Part shown: positions 38,541 to 46,692 of the stretch, piece by piece
Position numbering within the stretch: position 1 is the first letter of the stretch
Layout: each line of letters begins with the position of its first letter
Source of the DNA: Nitrosomonas communis
GTDB taxonomy: Bacteria; Pseudomonadota; Gammaproteobacteria; Burkholderiales; Nitrosomonadaceae
Direction: 5' to 3'
Assembly (NCBI RefSeq): GCF_900114745.1
Contig: NZ_FOUB01000002.1
Span: forward strand, 119,094 to 183,093
DNA length: 64,000 bases
Position numbers and translations under genes: made by a program
The notes under the pieces: generated by a model
Databases searched by the model: none
What the model saw: only the letters and a program-made list of their open reading frames with translations
Told to the model about the DNA's origin: nothing

Positions 38541-38993
38541 CTATTTAGCCTTGCATATTCCTGGACAATCCGCTCCACCTTGAGCAGGGTCGCAGTCATC
38601 ACTTGGATCATCCATACAGATCTGGTTTCCTGGACATTTGATGCCTGCAATGCCACCACATGCCTGGGGCTCCGCTGGCTTGCATTCACCCGCATGATCA
38701 ATGGAAACACCCGCTACTGCCGCCTCACATGCATTACCATAGGTTTTGCCGTCACAACCACAAACAGGCACGAATTCCCTTGTGCAATTCTCTGGTTTAG
38801 TCTTGCAGACTCCTTGCGCATCTGCAACTTTGCATTGGCCGGTGCCAAGATCACAGTACTGCTGATCAGGGCATGTTAATCCTTGGATAGTGCCACAGAT
38901 TATTTCAGGAGGTTGTGGCGGCTTGGAATCCTTGCAACCTACCAGCATAGAGGAAATCGTAAAAGCAGCTAACAAAGCGATGAGTGCATTCAT
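38541..38993 (-). CDS. Kazal-domain lipoprotein with Cys-rich C-terminal module
   Basis: 150 residues, start preceded by AAGGAGG. Lipobox MLVGC makes Cys20 the lipidated residue. A Kazal-type domain spans about 63-104 (CTREFVPVCGCDGKTYGNAC), the fold of serine-protease inhibitors. Residues 112-147 (CGGIAGIKCPGNQIC, DDPSDDCDP, GGADCPGIC) repeat the C-terminal module of the exported protein at 34386-35159. It sits 180 bases upstream of the copper oxidase fusion on the same strand, likely one transcription unit. It may guard envelope proteins against proteases or simply use the fold for binding. Confidence 0.82.
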   Translation of the reverse strand: MNALIALLAAFTISSMLVGCKDSKPPQPPEIICGTIQGLTCPDQQYCDLGTGQCKVADAQGVCKTKPENCTREFVPVCGCDGKTYGNACEAAVAGVSIDHAGECKPAEPQACGGIAGIKCPGNQICMDDPSDDCDPAQGGADCPGICKAK

Positions 38994-39185
38994 AATGCTT
39001 AACCTCCTTCTTAAGAAATTAGATCAAAAAGTATGCTTCCTTGATAAAAATTAAAATAAGCAGAAACCTTAATTTGATCTAAAGAAAATGCTAAAAAACA
39101 AGAAAAGGAAGTTTTGCAAAATGATGGGTTAGCGGATTTTGCGGTATTTCCCGCATTAATTTTTGTCTGGTATGCACGGAAGCAG

Positions 39186-40670
39186 CTAGCGCGGCGTTAT
39201 ATGATGGGTTTCCATAGCCGCGTAATGCTGTAATTCGTGCAAAGATCGGCCAGGTGTTTTATGACCGACCCATTGTGGCAGCAGTGAACCGGCAATCATC
39301 CCTACTGCCGAAATACTAAGACCAACCAGTTGTGGAGGTATCAGACTTTCTTCCCCGATCAGGATTTCAATCATGAGCCATGACAACAAGCCCCCGAAAA
39401 TTGCCGCTAATGCACCCTGAGTAGTGGCGCGCTTCCAAAATATTCCGCTGAGTAATGGTACAAATGCGCCAGCAAGCGTGACCTTGTAGGCACTTTCTAC
39501 CATTTCGAAAATAGAGGAATCAGAATTTAATGCGAACGCGAGTACAATACCCCCGAAACTAACCAACGTTGCTCGCATGATCCAAAGAAACTGGTGATCA
39601 CCTATTTTCGGCCAAAAGCCCCGGATTACATTTTCAGCAAAAGTGACAGATGGAGCAAGCAGAGTGGCTGAGGAACAACTCATGATTGCGGAGATGACTG
39701 CACCGAAGAACAGCACTTGGGCAACCAATGGCGTGTGCTGCAATACGAGTGTCGGCAGTAACAATTGAGGATCCTCTGCTAACAATTTCGAGAATAGCAT
39801 TGGGTCGATCAAAGTAGCAGAATAAGCAATGAACATTGGTACAAAGGCAAAACAGAAATAAATAGTAGCACCAATGACCGAGCCCCAAAGCGCGACAGTA
39901 GCGCTTTTTGCTGAGGTAATGCGTTGAAATACGTCTTGCTGCGGGATGGAACCGAGCATCATGGTGACCCAGGCGCCGAGAAAGGCAATCCATTTTAATG
40001 GATCCATTTCAGGGAAAAAATCAAGTTTACCTGCCAAGCTGGCATGATCAATAACCGCCATCACACCACCGCTGACTTTGTCGCTGACAATCCAGGCAAT
40101 AAAAAACAGGCCACTCATCGACACGAACATCTGCACAAAATCCAGGATCGCTACAGAAAACATACCACCGAAAGTCGTATAGGTGAGTACAATAGCGGTG
40201 CCAAGAATCATGCCTGTTTCCTGACTTACCGTACCGTCGGTAACGACGTAAAAAATCAAACCGAGTGCCTTGATCTGAGCTGCCACCCAGCCTAAATAGG
40301 CCGCAACAATACAGAGTGAGGTGAGCACTTCGACTGGTCGGCTATAACGCATGCGGTAGAAGTCTCCCAGCGTGATGATATTGAGCCGGTAGAGGTAGCG
40401 TGAAAAAAGAATGCCAGCGATGACTAGGCACATCGAGGAACCAAAGGGGTCGGCGGCTACGCCGGTCAAGCCATCTTCCACGAAAGTGGCCGGCACGCCA
40501 AATACAGCCTCAGCCCCAAACCAAGTAGCGAATACCGTTGCGGTGACTACATGCACGGGTAGTGAGCGTCCTGCAACAGCAAAGTCTTTTGCATTGTGTA
40601 CTCGTGTGGCAGCATAGAGGCCAATGCCCACAGAAATCATCAAGTAGAAAATAACGAACCATAGCAGCAT
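39186..40670 (-). CDS. Sodium:solute symporter (SSS) family transporter
   Basis: 494 residues with about 13 membrane helices. The start has GAGG at a good distance. SSS signature features include the N-terminal segment AGRSLPVHVVTATVFATWFG, the conserved TYTTFGGMFSVAILDFVQMF and the region PQQDVFQRITSAKSATVALW. Members take up solutes such as proline, pantothenate, choline or acetate with Na+; the substrate cannot be told from sequence by eye. It lies between the Kazal lipoprotein gene and, divergently, the AhpD-like gene. A GCGG/CCGC hairpin with a T-run near 39134-39165 could end its transcript. Confidence 0.9.
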   Translation of the reverse strand: MLLWFVIFYLMISVGIGLYAATRVHNAKDFAVAGRSLPVHVVTATVFATWFGAEAVFGVPATFVEDGLTGVAADPFGSSMCLVIAGILFSRYLYRLNIITLGDFYRMRYSRPVEVLTSLCIVAAYLGWVAAQIKALGLIFYVVTDGTVSQETGMILGTAIVLTYTTFGGMFSVAILDFVQMFVSMSGLFFIAWIVSDKVSGGVMAVIDHASLAGKLDFFPEMDPLKWIAFLGAWVTMMLGSIPQQDVFQRITSAKSATVALWGSVIGATIYFCFAFVPMFIAYSATLIDPMLFSKLLAEDPQLLLPTLVLQHTPLVAQVLFFGAVISAIMSCSSATLLAPSVTFAENVIRGFWPKIGDHQFLWIMRATLVSFGGIVLAFALNSDSSIFEMVESAYKVTLAGAFVPLLSGIFWKRATTQGALAAIFGGLLSWLMIEILIGEESLIPPQLVGLSISAVGMIAGSLLPQWVGHKTPGRSLHELQHYAAMETHHITPR

Positions 40671-40981
40671 GACCGCCTCAGCAAAAAATAATAAATTTAA
40701 TATTTGATCAGAGCGGGATTATACTGATGGAAATAAGGAAAATAAACGCTGATCTCTGTTACAAAGGACTGCAAGAAAAGCAAGTGCAATTCCTTTGCGC
40801 AATGGATAGCTACAGCTGTGCATAGCACATACTATCCACTTAAGCACTTTATTTGTTTAAATAAAAAAGCTGGCTTTGATGATAGGAGCTTACACGTCGA
40901 TTATTCCCCAAATGAATCAATTAGCGTTTATTTCTCTCGTAGCTCCTGTCATCTTATTAAAAACAAGTTATAGAGAAAAAA
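40671..40981. promoter_or_regulatory. Divergent promoter region of the symporter and AhpD-like genes
   Basis: 311 noncoding bases between divergent starts. AT-rich near both genes, no operator recognised. Confidence 0.4.
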
Positions 40982-41503
40982 ATGGCGAGAATCAATCTGG
41001 AAATTGAAAACACGAATGACCTGGAAGTCAGTGATATCTTCAGTGAACTGAGAGAAAAAGTAGGAGAAATTCCTGCAGCTTATCGGGCATTTGCGCTACA
41101 TCCCCATATTTTGCAGGCGAATTGGAATCGCACAAAGAATATCCTGGGAAAAGGTAGCCTACCCATAGAGGTAAAAGAAGCGATAGCAACACGAGTATCA
41201 AAAGTAAATGGTTGCGATTTTTGCTTAAAAATACATAAAGAAAATCTTGTAAAGCTTGGATTTAAATCAGCCACTGTCGAGTCTATAGCCAATGGCGAAT
41301 CAAGTGATCAGCGTCTTGATCTTGTACTTAAATTCGTGAGCACAGCAACAAAAGATCCTCACCATCTCAATGACTCTGATTTTAATGCATTAAAAAAATT
41401 GGATTTCTCAGAACGTGATATTTTAGAAATACTTACAGTGATGGAAATGTATACTGGCTATAACAAAATAATTGTTGCCCTTGATTTGCAGCCAGATGAT
41501 TGA
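40982..41503 (+). CDS. AhpD-like carboxymuconolactone decarboxylase family protein
   Basis: 173 residues, all helical. The AhpD-type redox motif is present as NGCDFCLKIH with Cys78, Cys81 and His85, so thiol-based peroxidase or disulfide chemistry is plausible. EIPAAYRAFALHPHIL and IEVKEAIATRVSKVNGC are typical of the CMD family used in peroxide defence. No signal peptide, so cytoplasmic. Single gene; its divergent neighbour is the SSS transporter. The usual Glu/His relay of true AhpD is only partly conserved (Phe at the position before the second Cys), so the exact reaction is unsure. Confidence 0.85.
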   Translation: MARINLEIENTNDLEVSDIFSELREKVGEIPAAYRAFALHPHILQANWNRTKNILGKGSLPIEVKEAIATRVSKVNGCDFCLKIHKENLVKLGFKSATVESIANGESSDQRLDLVLKFVSTATKDPHHLNDSDFNALKKLDFSERDILEILTVMEMYTGYNKIIVALDLQPDD

Positions 41504-41591
41504 ATCTTACAACGGTAATTCACTACTTGAGCGGAAAACTGAAAGTCATTAACATCTAGCAGATTGTTGAGGTAACTATGATACTTAAGAG

Positions 41592-42674
41592 TCAGCGTCC
41601 GCGCAGTATGATTTTCTCGCCGAAGATAATCTCGAACTGAAGACCGACTATCCAGGAAGATTCGCGCTTCTGGTCAAATTCATCCTGCGGCCAGTGCATG
41701 CCCACCCATGACTCAATAAAAAACCATTCGCGCAGATAGCGCTGGCGATAGATGCCGCGAAAGCCATAGTCTCTCAGAGGCACCGGATGAGCGGTTTCAC
41801 CCTGGATCCAAGTCTCGCCGGCATAGGCTCGATTCTCAGAATACAAATAAAACAGGGAGGCCGATGTCCGCCAACGCACGCCTTCAGAACGTTGGGAAAA
41901 GGTACCGCGGCCGGACCAGCGCCCCAGCCAGCGCTCCCCCATGCCGATCTCGTAGTCAAGGCGTTGCGATCCACCAAAGCCATCACTGTTGCGCCAGAAG
42001 CCCACTGATTGCCAGCGTAGCTGACTGCGGCTGCTTATTTGCCTATTCTCCAGATAACGTACGCGCCCATAAGGATCAAAGCTTAGCCCTTCCCCAATGC
42101 CAGCTCCTAGGGAAAGCCTACGCCGATTCTGAATGATCGGATCATAACCAAACCCGATCAGCCATTCATTGTCGGCATTGGGACTGCGCAGCAGTACCGG
42201 CCGGATAATTTCGTCTCCGCTTATAAATTCGTCGAAGCTCAGTCTACCTATCACTGCCGAGAAACGGTTCGCCATGTGGGGCAGATAAAGTCGCGTCCGC
42301 ATACTTGCTATCGTGCCCCAGCCGTCATCCTGATCCCATCTTGGGCCGAGTACAAGACGGCCTTCTGTTATTGCTAATCTTGGCTTAGCGGTGGGTTGGT
42401 CATCAAACCAGCGTGGGTCGCCGAAAAAGCGATCGACCCAACGTGCCGTAGTATCCACAGTGGAGGTCATGGTACGCTGCATAATGTCAAGCAAGTGTTC
42501 GTCTTTATTTTTCTCCTCGCGCTTGTGTTCGTTGTTGCCACTAACTGAACGCGATTCGCTCTTATCTTTGTAATTGCTCACTTTATCTTGTGCCAGCGCC
42601 GCTATGCTGTTTGCCAGGTACAGGCTACCGCTAAGTATCAAGGCAAGCGAATAATTCTGAACAAGATTCGCCAT
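41592..42674 (-). CDS. Putative outer-membrane protein (unknown family)
   Basis: 360 residues from the ATG at 42674; a start at 42728 would put 18 extra residues before the signal peptide. Signal peptide ends at AALAQD. A charged linker (SESRSVSGNNEHKREEKNKD) leads to a domain rich in alternating aromatic strands: RLAITEGRLVLGPRWDQDDG, FSAVIGRLSFDEF, RQLRWQSVGFWRNS-like. The C terminus IIFGEKIILRGR lacks the usual terminal Phe/Trp. It looks like a 10- to 14-strand barrel of unknown function. It faces the AhpD-like gene tail to tail. Confidence 0.65.
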   Translation of the reverse strand: MANLVQNYSLALILSGSLYLANSIAALAQDKVSNYKDKSESRSVSGNNEHKREEKNKDEHLLDIMQRTMTSTVDTTARWVDRFFGDPRWFDDQPTAKPRLAITEGRLVLGPRWDQDDGWGTIASMRTRLYLPHMANRFSAVIGRLSFDEFISGDEIIRPVLLRSPNADNEWLIGFGYDPIIQNRRRLSLGAGIGEGLSFDPYGRVRYLENRQISSRSQLRWQSVGFWRNSDGFGGSQRLDYEIGMGERWLGRWSGRGTFSQRSEGVRWRTSASLFYLYSENRAYAGETWIQGETAHPVPLRDYGFRGIYRQRYLREWFFIESWVGMHWPQDEFDQKRESSWIVGLQFEIIFGEKIILRGR

Positions 42675-43098
42675 AACTATAAAAAACGCTTTTTGCGACC
42701 CATAAATGCAAGTGGAAACATTGATCACAAAGGTTTAATCAAGCAGGGTCTTACCGCAAATAACTCAACCAAGATTGGTAGTATAAGACTCATTTTTTTA
42801 ATGTTTCTTTAGATAAAGAAAGTTCCAGAATATAAAATTTAAAATCTGGGGTGCTAGGCTGTAGTACTACAAATTTTTACTCATTGTCGCCAGCTTTGAT
42901 TATGGAGCTTAAAAGTGCTATCTGATATTAAGCAAAAACCAGCTTGTGTAGTGGCATGCGAAAGGCGCTAGTGATATTTCAATGACAAAATGCTGCCTTG
43001 ATAATTCCTGAGAGATGTTTTATCAGCAAAGAAAAGCGTATTAAAAGTCGTGCAAAGCAAGTTCAATTAAAACTCTGTTGTTCCTGGTGGAGGCCTCA
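42675..43098. other. Intergenic region, nothing clear
   Basis: 424 bases with stop codons in all frames. A GGAGG lies just before the start of the following pseudogene. No RNA gene or repeat is recognised. Confidence 0.4.
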
Positions 43099-45813
43099 AT
43101 GTCGAAACACATTCAGCAATCAGATGTAGCCAAAATTGCGACGCTCTGTACACTGATCGATGTGTGTGTAGAGCGGAAGCCACAGCTATCTATTCACTCC
43201 AGAAGCACGGAGTTCAAATCTGGAGCTATCGAGAACTTTCCGTTAATGTCTTAGCGCTTGCGCGCAGATTAGTAAAACTCGGTGTGAGAAAAGGTGATGG
43301 GGTTGCCTTGCTTGCATTCAATCGCTCCGAAACCATTGTGGCTGCGCTTTGCGATCCTAAAAGCGGGTGCGGCAGTCGTACCGATCGATGCACAGCTTGG
43401 CACACAAACGCTCGAATTTATCTCATTGACAGCCAGGTGCGCATAGCCTTTGTGACTGAAGACCATCTGGCGCGGTTCGAAGCCCTGGCCAGCACCCAGA
43501 GTCTGCAGCTTATTGTATACGATGGAGATGAAGCTAATCCACACCACTGGCGTCAACTGGTAGTAGGTGAGGAAGTGGTTCTGCCTGAAGTCTATCCCGC
43601 TAATGCAGCGGCCCTGTTTTATACCTCGGGTACCACTGGGCAGCCCAAAGGCGTGCCGCTTACCCATGCTAACATCATTTTTTCGTTCCATAGTCTATTC
43701 CAAACCCGCGTCACGCTGACGGACGACAGACTGCTGCTGTTGTTGCTCTTACACCATGTGTTTCCTTTCGTCTGCGGCATGCTGTTGCCACTTGCATTAG
43801 GGCTAACGATTGTATTACCCCATGCTCTGACAGGACCACAAATCGTGTGAGCCATGCAGCAAGGTGAGGCTACCATTATCGTCAGTGTTCCTCGTCTCTA
43901 TGACGCCTCTACAGTGTGATCGCTGCGCGTATGTGCGCCCAGGGTAAAGCTGCTTATTCCTTTTTTTACTACATGCTTCGTTATCCCTGTACTTGCGTGG
44001 TGTATTTGGCTGGCGCGTGGGGCAATGGCTGTTCCGGTCGCTGCATCAGCGCTTTGCACCCTCGTTGCGGCTAACCGTTTGCGGCGGTGCCGCACTTAAT
44101 CCCGAGCTTGCTTGGAAGCTTGAGGGATTAGGCTGCCAACTGATAGTTGGTTATGGTATGACTGGGAGAGCCCCTAACATTAGCTACGACCATCCCGATA
44201 GTCTTCGCATCGCTAGTGCCGGCAAACCGTTTCCCAGTGTGCAAGTCCGTCTGATGCTTTTCGCTGAATGGAGTGGAAGAGATCAAGCATATGGTGAAGT
44301 GCAGGTACGCGCCCCAATGTCTTCACTGGTTATCATCATCTGCCTGAAGAAACAGCCAAGGCGTTTACTGCTGATGGCTGGTTCCGTACTGGCGATCTCG
44401 GCCGTTTCGATACAGAGGGCTATCTTTTCCTATTTGGTCGGGCTTCGACATTGATGGTGACGGAAGGCGATGAAAACGTTCAACCGGAAGATGTCGAGGA
44501 GGTTTATCAACAATATCCAGTCATTCGCGAGTTGGGGATCCTGGCAGAGAAGGGGCGACTCGTTGCCGTTATTGTTCCAGAGATGCGTGAAGTTCGGCGT
44601 CGGAACAGCGATATCGAAAGCGCCGTACGCGAAGCGCTCATGTCAGCCGCGCATACCCTTCCCTCTTATCAGCGTATCTCGGACTATGGCATCATGCGCG
44701 ATTCCTTGCCACGCACACGCCTGGGCAAGCTACAATGGCATCGTTTGAAGGAGCAGTATTTAGACGTGAAAAGGTCCGTAGCAACCAGTGAGACAGCGAG
44801 TGGACCTATGGCATTGGAAGAACTCATCGAACGGATCGGGCGCTGTTCGATGATCCTGTTGCTCGCAGCGTGTGGGAATGGCTAACGACACGCTACGCAC
44901 CCAAGCGACTGACACTCAATACCAGCCCACAACTCGATCTCGGTATGGATTCGATCAAATGGTTGAATGTGACGCTCGAAATCGGTAAGCGCACCGGTGT
45001 AGACTTGAGTGAAGAAGCTATCAGCCGTATCGATACGGTACGCGATCTGCTGTGAGAGGTGATCGAGGCTTCTGCAGCCAGATCGGCTGCGACGCCGATT
45101 GAGCAACCAGAAGAATTTCTATCGTTACAGCAAAACATTGGTTGAGACTACACGAGCCGTTTTTATCAGCGGTAGTACGGAGGCTCCATGCGCTTAAACG
45201 TCAGCTGATGCGAGTTTTTTTGTGTACGTGCGCAGGATTGGAACATGTGCCTGCCGACAACCAGTTCGTACTGGTCAGCAACCATGTCAATTTCCTTGAT
45301 CCTTTTGTGCTTGCTGCCGTGCTCGATTATCGGTGCTTGCAACGTACTTACTGGACTGGATTTACCGGTGCAGCATTCCGCAATATAATGTTTCGTGCGC
45401 TGAGCAGAATCGCGCAGGTGGTGCCAATTGACCAGGAGAGTAAGGCTATTTCCAATCTAGCTTTCGGTTCAGCCGTTCTGCGCAGGGAAGGTAACCGGGT
45501 CTGGTTTCCCGAAGGCCGTCGATCGGTTACCGGGTAGTTACAACCCTTCCGGCCAGGAACTGGGATGATTCTCTCGCGTTATCCAGTCACGGTAGTACCT
45601 GCTGCTATTAGGGGGGTTTATGAATCACTTTCAGTAGGGACACTGTGGCCACATTTCTGGCCTATTGCCGTAATTTTTGGGCCACCCCTCCAACTGCAAG
45701 AACTGGCATCAGGTGGAAAAGAATGAAGCGCAGAAGCACGCATCGTGCACGAACTCGAAGATGCAGTGGCTAAATTGCTGGCAGAAGCTGAGCGACAAAA
45801 AATACAGAAGTGA
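43099..45813 (+). pseudogene. Acyl-activating enzyme / acyl carrier / PlsC-type acyltransferase fusion, wrecked
   Basis: A multi-domain lipid enzyme in many pieces. ATG at 43099 follows GGAGG. An AMP-binding (acyl-CoA/ACP synthetase) domain shows the signature FYTSGTTGQPKGVP near 43617, then GKPFPSVQVRL and LFGRASTLMVTEGDEN-like text split by frameshifts. A carrier domain follows (LDLGMDSIKWLN, the Ser attachment site, near 44935). The last part is a PlsC-type acyltransferase with SNHVNFLDPF and FPEGRRS, interrupted by TAG at 45535-45537 and TGA at 45724-45726. At least six frameshifts and several stops are visible. The intact gene would have activated a fatty acid, held it on the carrier and acylated a lysophospholipid. 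Confidence 0.88.
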
Positions 45814-45846
45814 ATGAATGGTATCTTTGCACATGCATTTGTCTGA

Positions 45847-45947
45847 TTCCATTTCTAAACCAAAACTGACTTTGTCGGCTTCATCTTGCCGTATTATTGA
45901 TGCTGTCTGCGGCTCGCCTTCGCCGCATTTTTGATTTGGAAATGGAA
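45847..45947 (-). mobile_element. 101-bp inverted-repeat element, copy 6
   Basis: Reverse orientation, 101 bp, between the lipid-enzyme pseudogene and ydbL. Flanks TGA (45844-45846) and TGA (45948-45950) are a perfect TNA duplication. Confidence 0.92.
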
Positions 45948-45991
45948 TGAGATGCTCAAGATTGATCAATACTTATTTGTTATTATCGTTA

Positions 45992-46345
45992 TCATTTCCG
46001 TACCCATCGACCATTCTCTTTTTGGAACCAAGTGCCGGTAGGGAGTTTCTTAAATATTTCGATAGCATAAACTTTACCAACCTGGTCAACACCTACCCGT
46101 TGGGCAGTAGCCTTTTCCTGATAAATTGCTTTACGTTGAGTATTAATGGCATTAGCCTGAGCCTGAGCGTTGGGGTTTCTGGCAATGACATATCCACTAT
46201 AACTTTCACCTATTGCTCCTGAGGCACGCAGCTGTTCCAGGTTATCGGCCCGGACAGGTGCACCGTAAAGTGATAATGTCAAAAAGATAGCACTAAAGAT
46301 TTCCAGTAAAGGTTTTGTTTTTAGAAAGTATGGAATATGGAGCAT
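45992..46345 (-). CDS. ydbL: YdbL-type periplasmic protein (DUF1318)
   Basis: 117 residues with a signal peptide ending at APVRADN. The DUF1318 core is clear: LRASGAIGESYSGYVIAR, then a long helix with RKAIYQEKATAQRVGVDQVG, and the end GTWFQKENGRWVRK. AAGGA precedes the start. In E. coli the ydbH-ynbE-ydbL operon encodes an inner-to-outer-membrane bridge for phospholipid transport, with YdbL acting as a periplasmic helper that limits YnbE multimers. The same order is found here, with a 29-base gap to ynbE. Confidence 0.88.
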   Translation of the reverse strand: MLHIPYFLKTKPLLEIFSAIFLTLSLYGAPVRADNLEQLRASGAIGESYSGYVIARNPNAQAQANAINTQRKAIYQEKATAQRVGVDQVGKVYAIEIFKKLPTGTWFQKENGRWVRK

Positions 46346-46374
46346 GATATTTTCCTTATTGATTTCATTTGATA

Positions 46375-46590
46375 CTAGAAGACATTTGGATTGGCCTCAA
46401 TGTCTTTTTTCGCCTCTTCTTCAAGCTGTACGCGTATATCGGCATCCAGCTTGACATTAACGTTAATAGTGATAGGTTCTTGTGGTGCTTCGACTTTGAC
46501 TGTGGGGGCGCAGGCGGTGATTAACAGACAGCAAAGCATCAATGATCCCAGGCTAAATGGGATATTTCTTATTTGATAAGTTTCGTACAT
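46375..46590 (-). CDS. ynbE: YnbE-type outer-membrane lipoprotein
   Basis: 71 residues. Lipobox LLITAC gives Cys27 as the lipidated residue. The short mature part is one beta-forming stretch (PTVKVEAPQEPITINVNVKL) followed by a charged helix, as in YnbE. AAAGGA precedes the start. In the E. coli system YnbE polymers are thought to join YdbH to the outer membrane. Middle gene of the three-gene operon. Confidence 0.87.
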   Translation of the reverse strand: MYETYQIRNIPFSLGSLMLCCLLITACAPTVKVEAPQEPITINVNVKLDADIRVQLEEEAKKDIEANPNVF

Positions 46591-46692
46591 GATTGCAATT
46601 CCTTTACTGATTGATCCCTAGAGCCGGATGTTGCCACGATCGTATAATAATCATAACAACCCATATACTAATACAATTTATTTGAGAAATAA

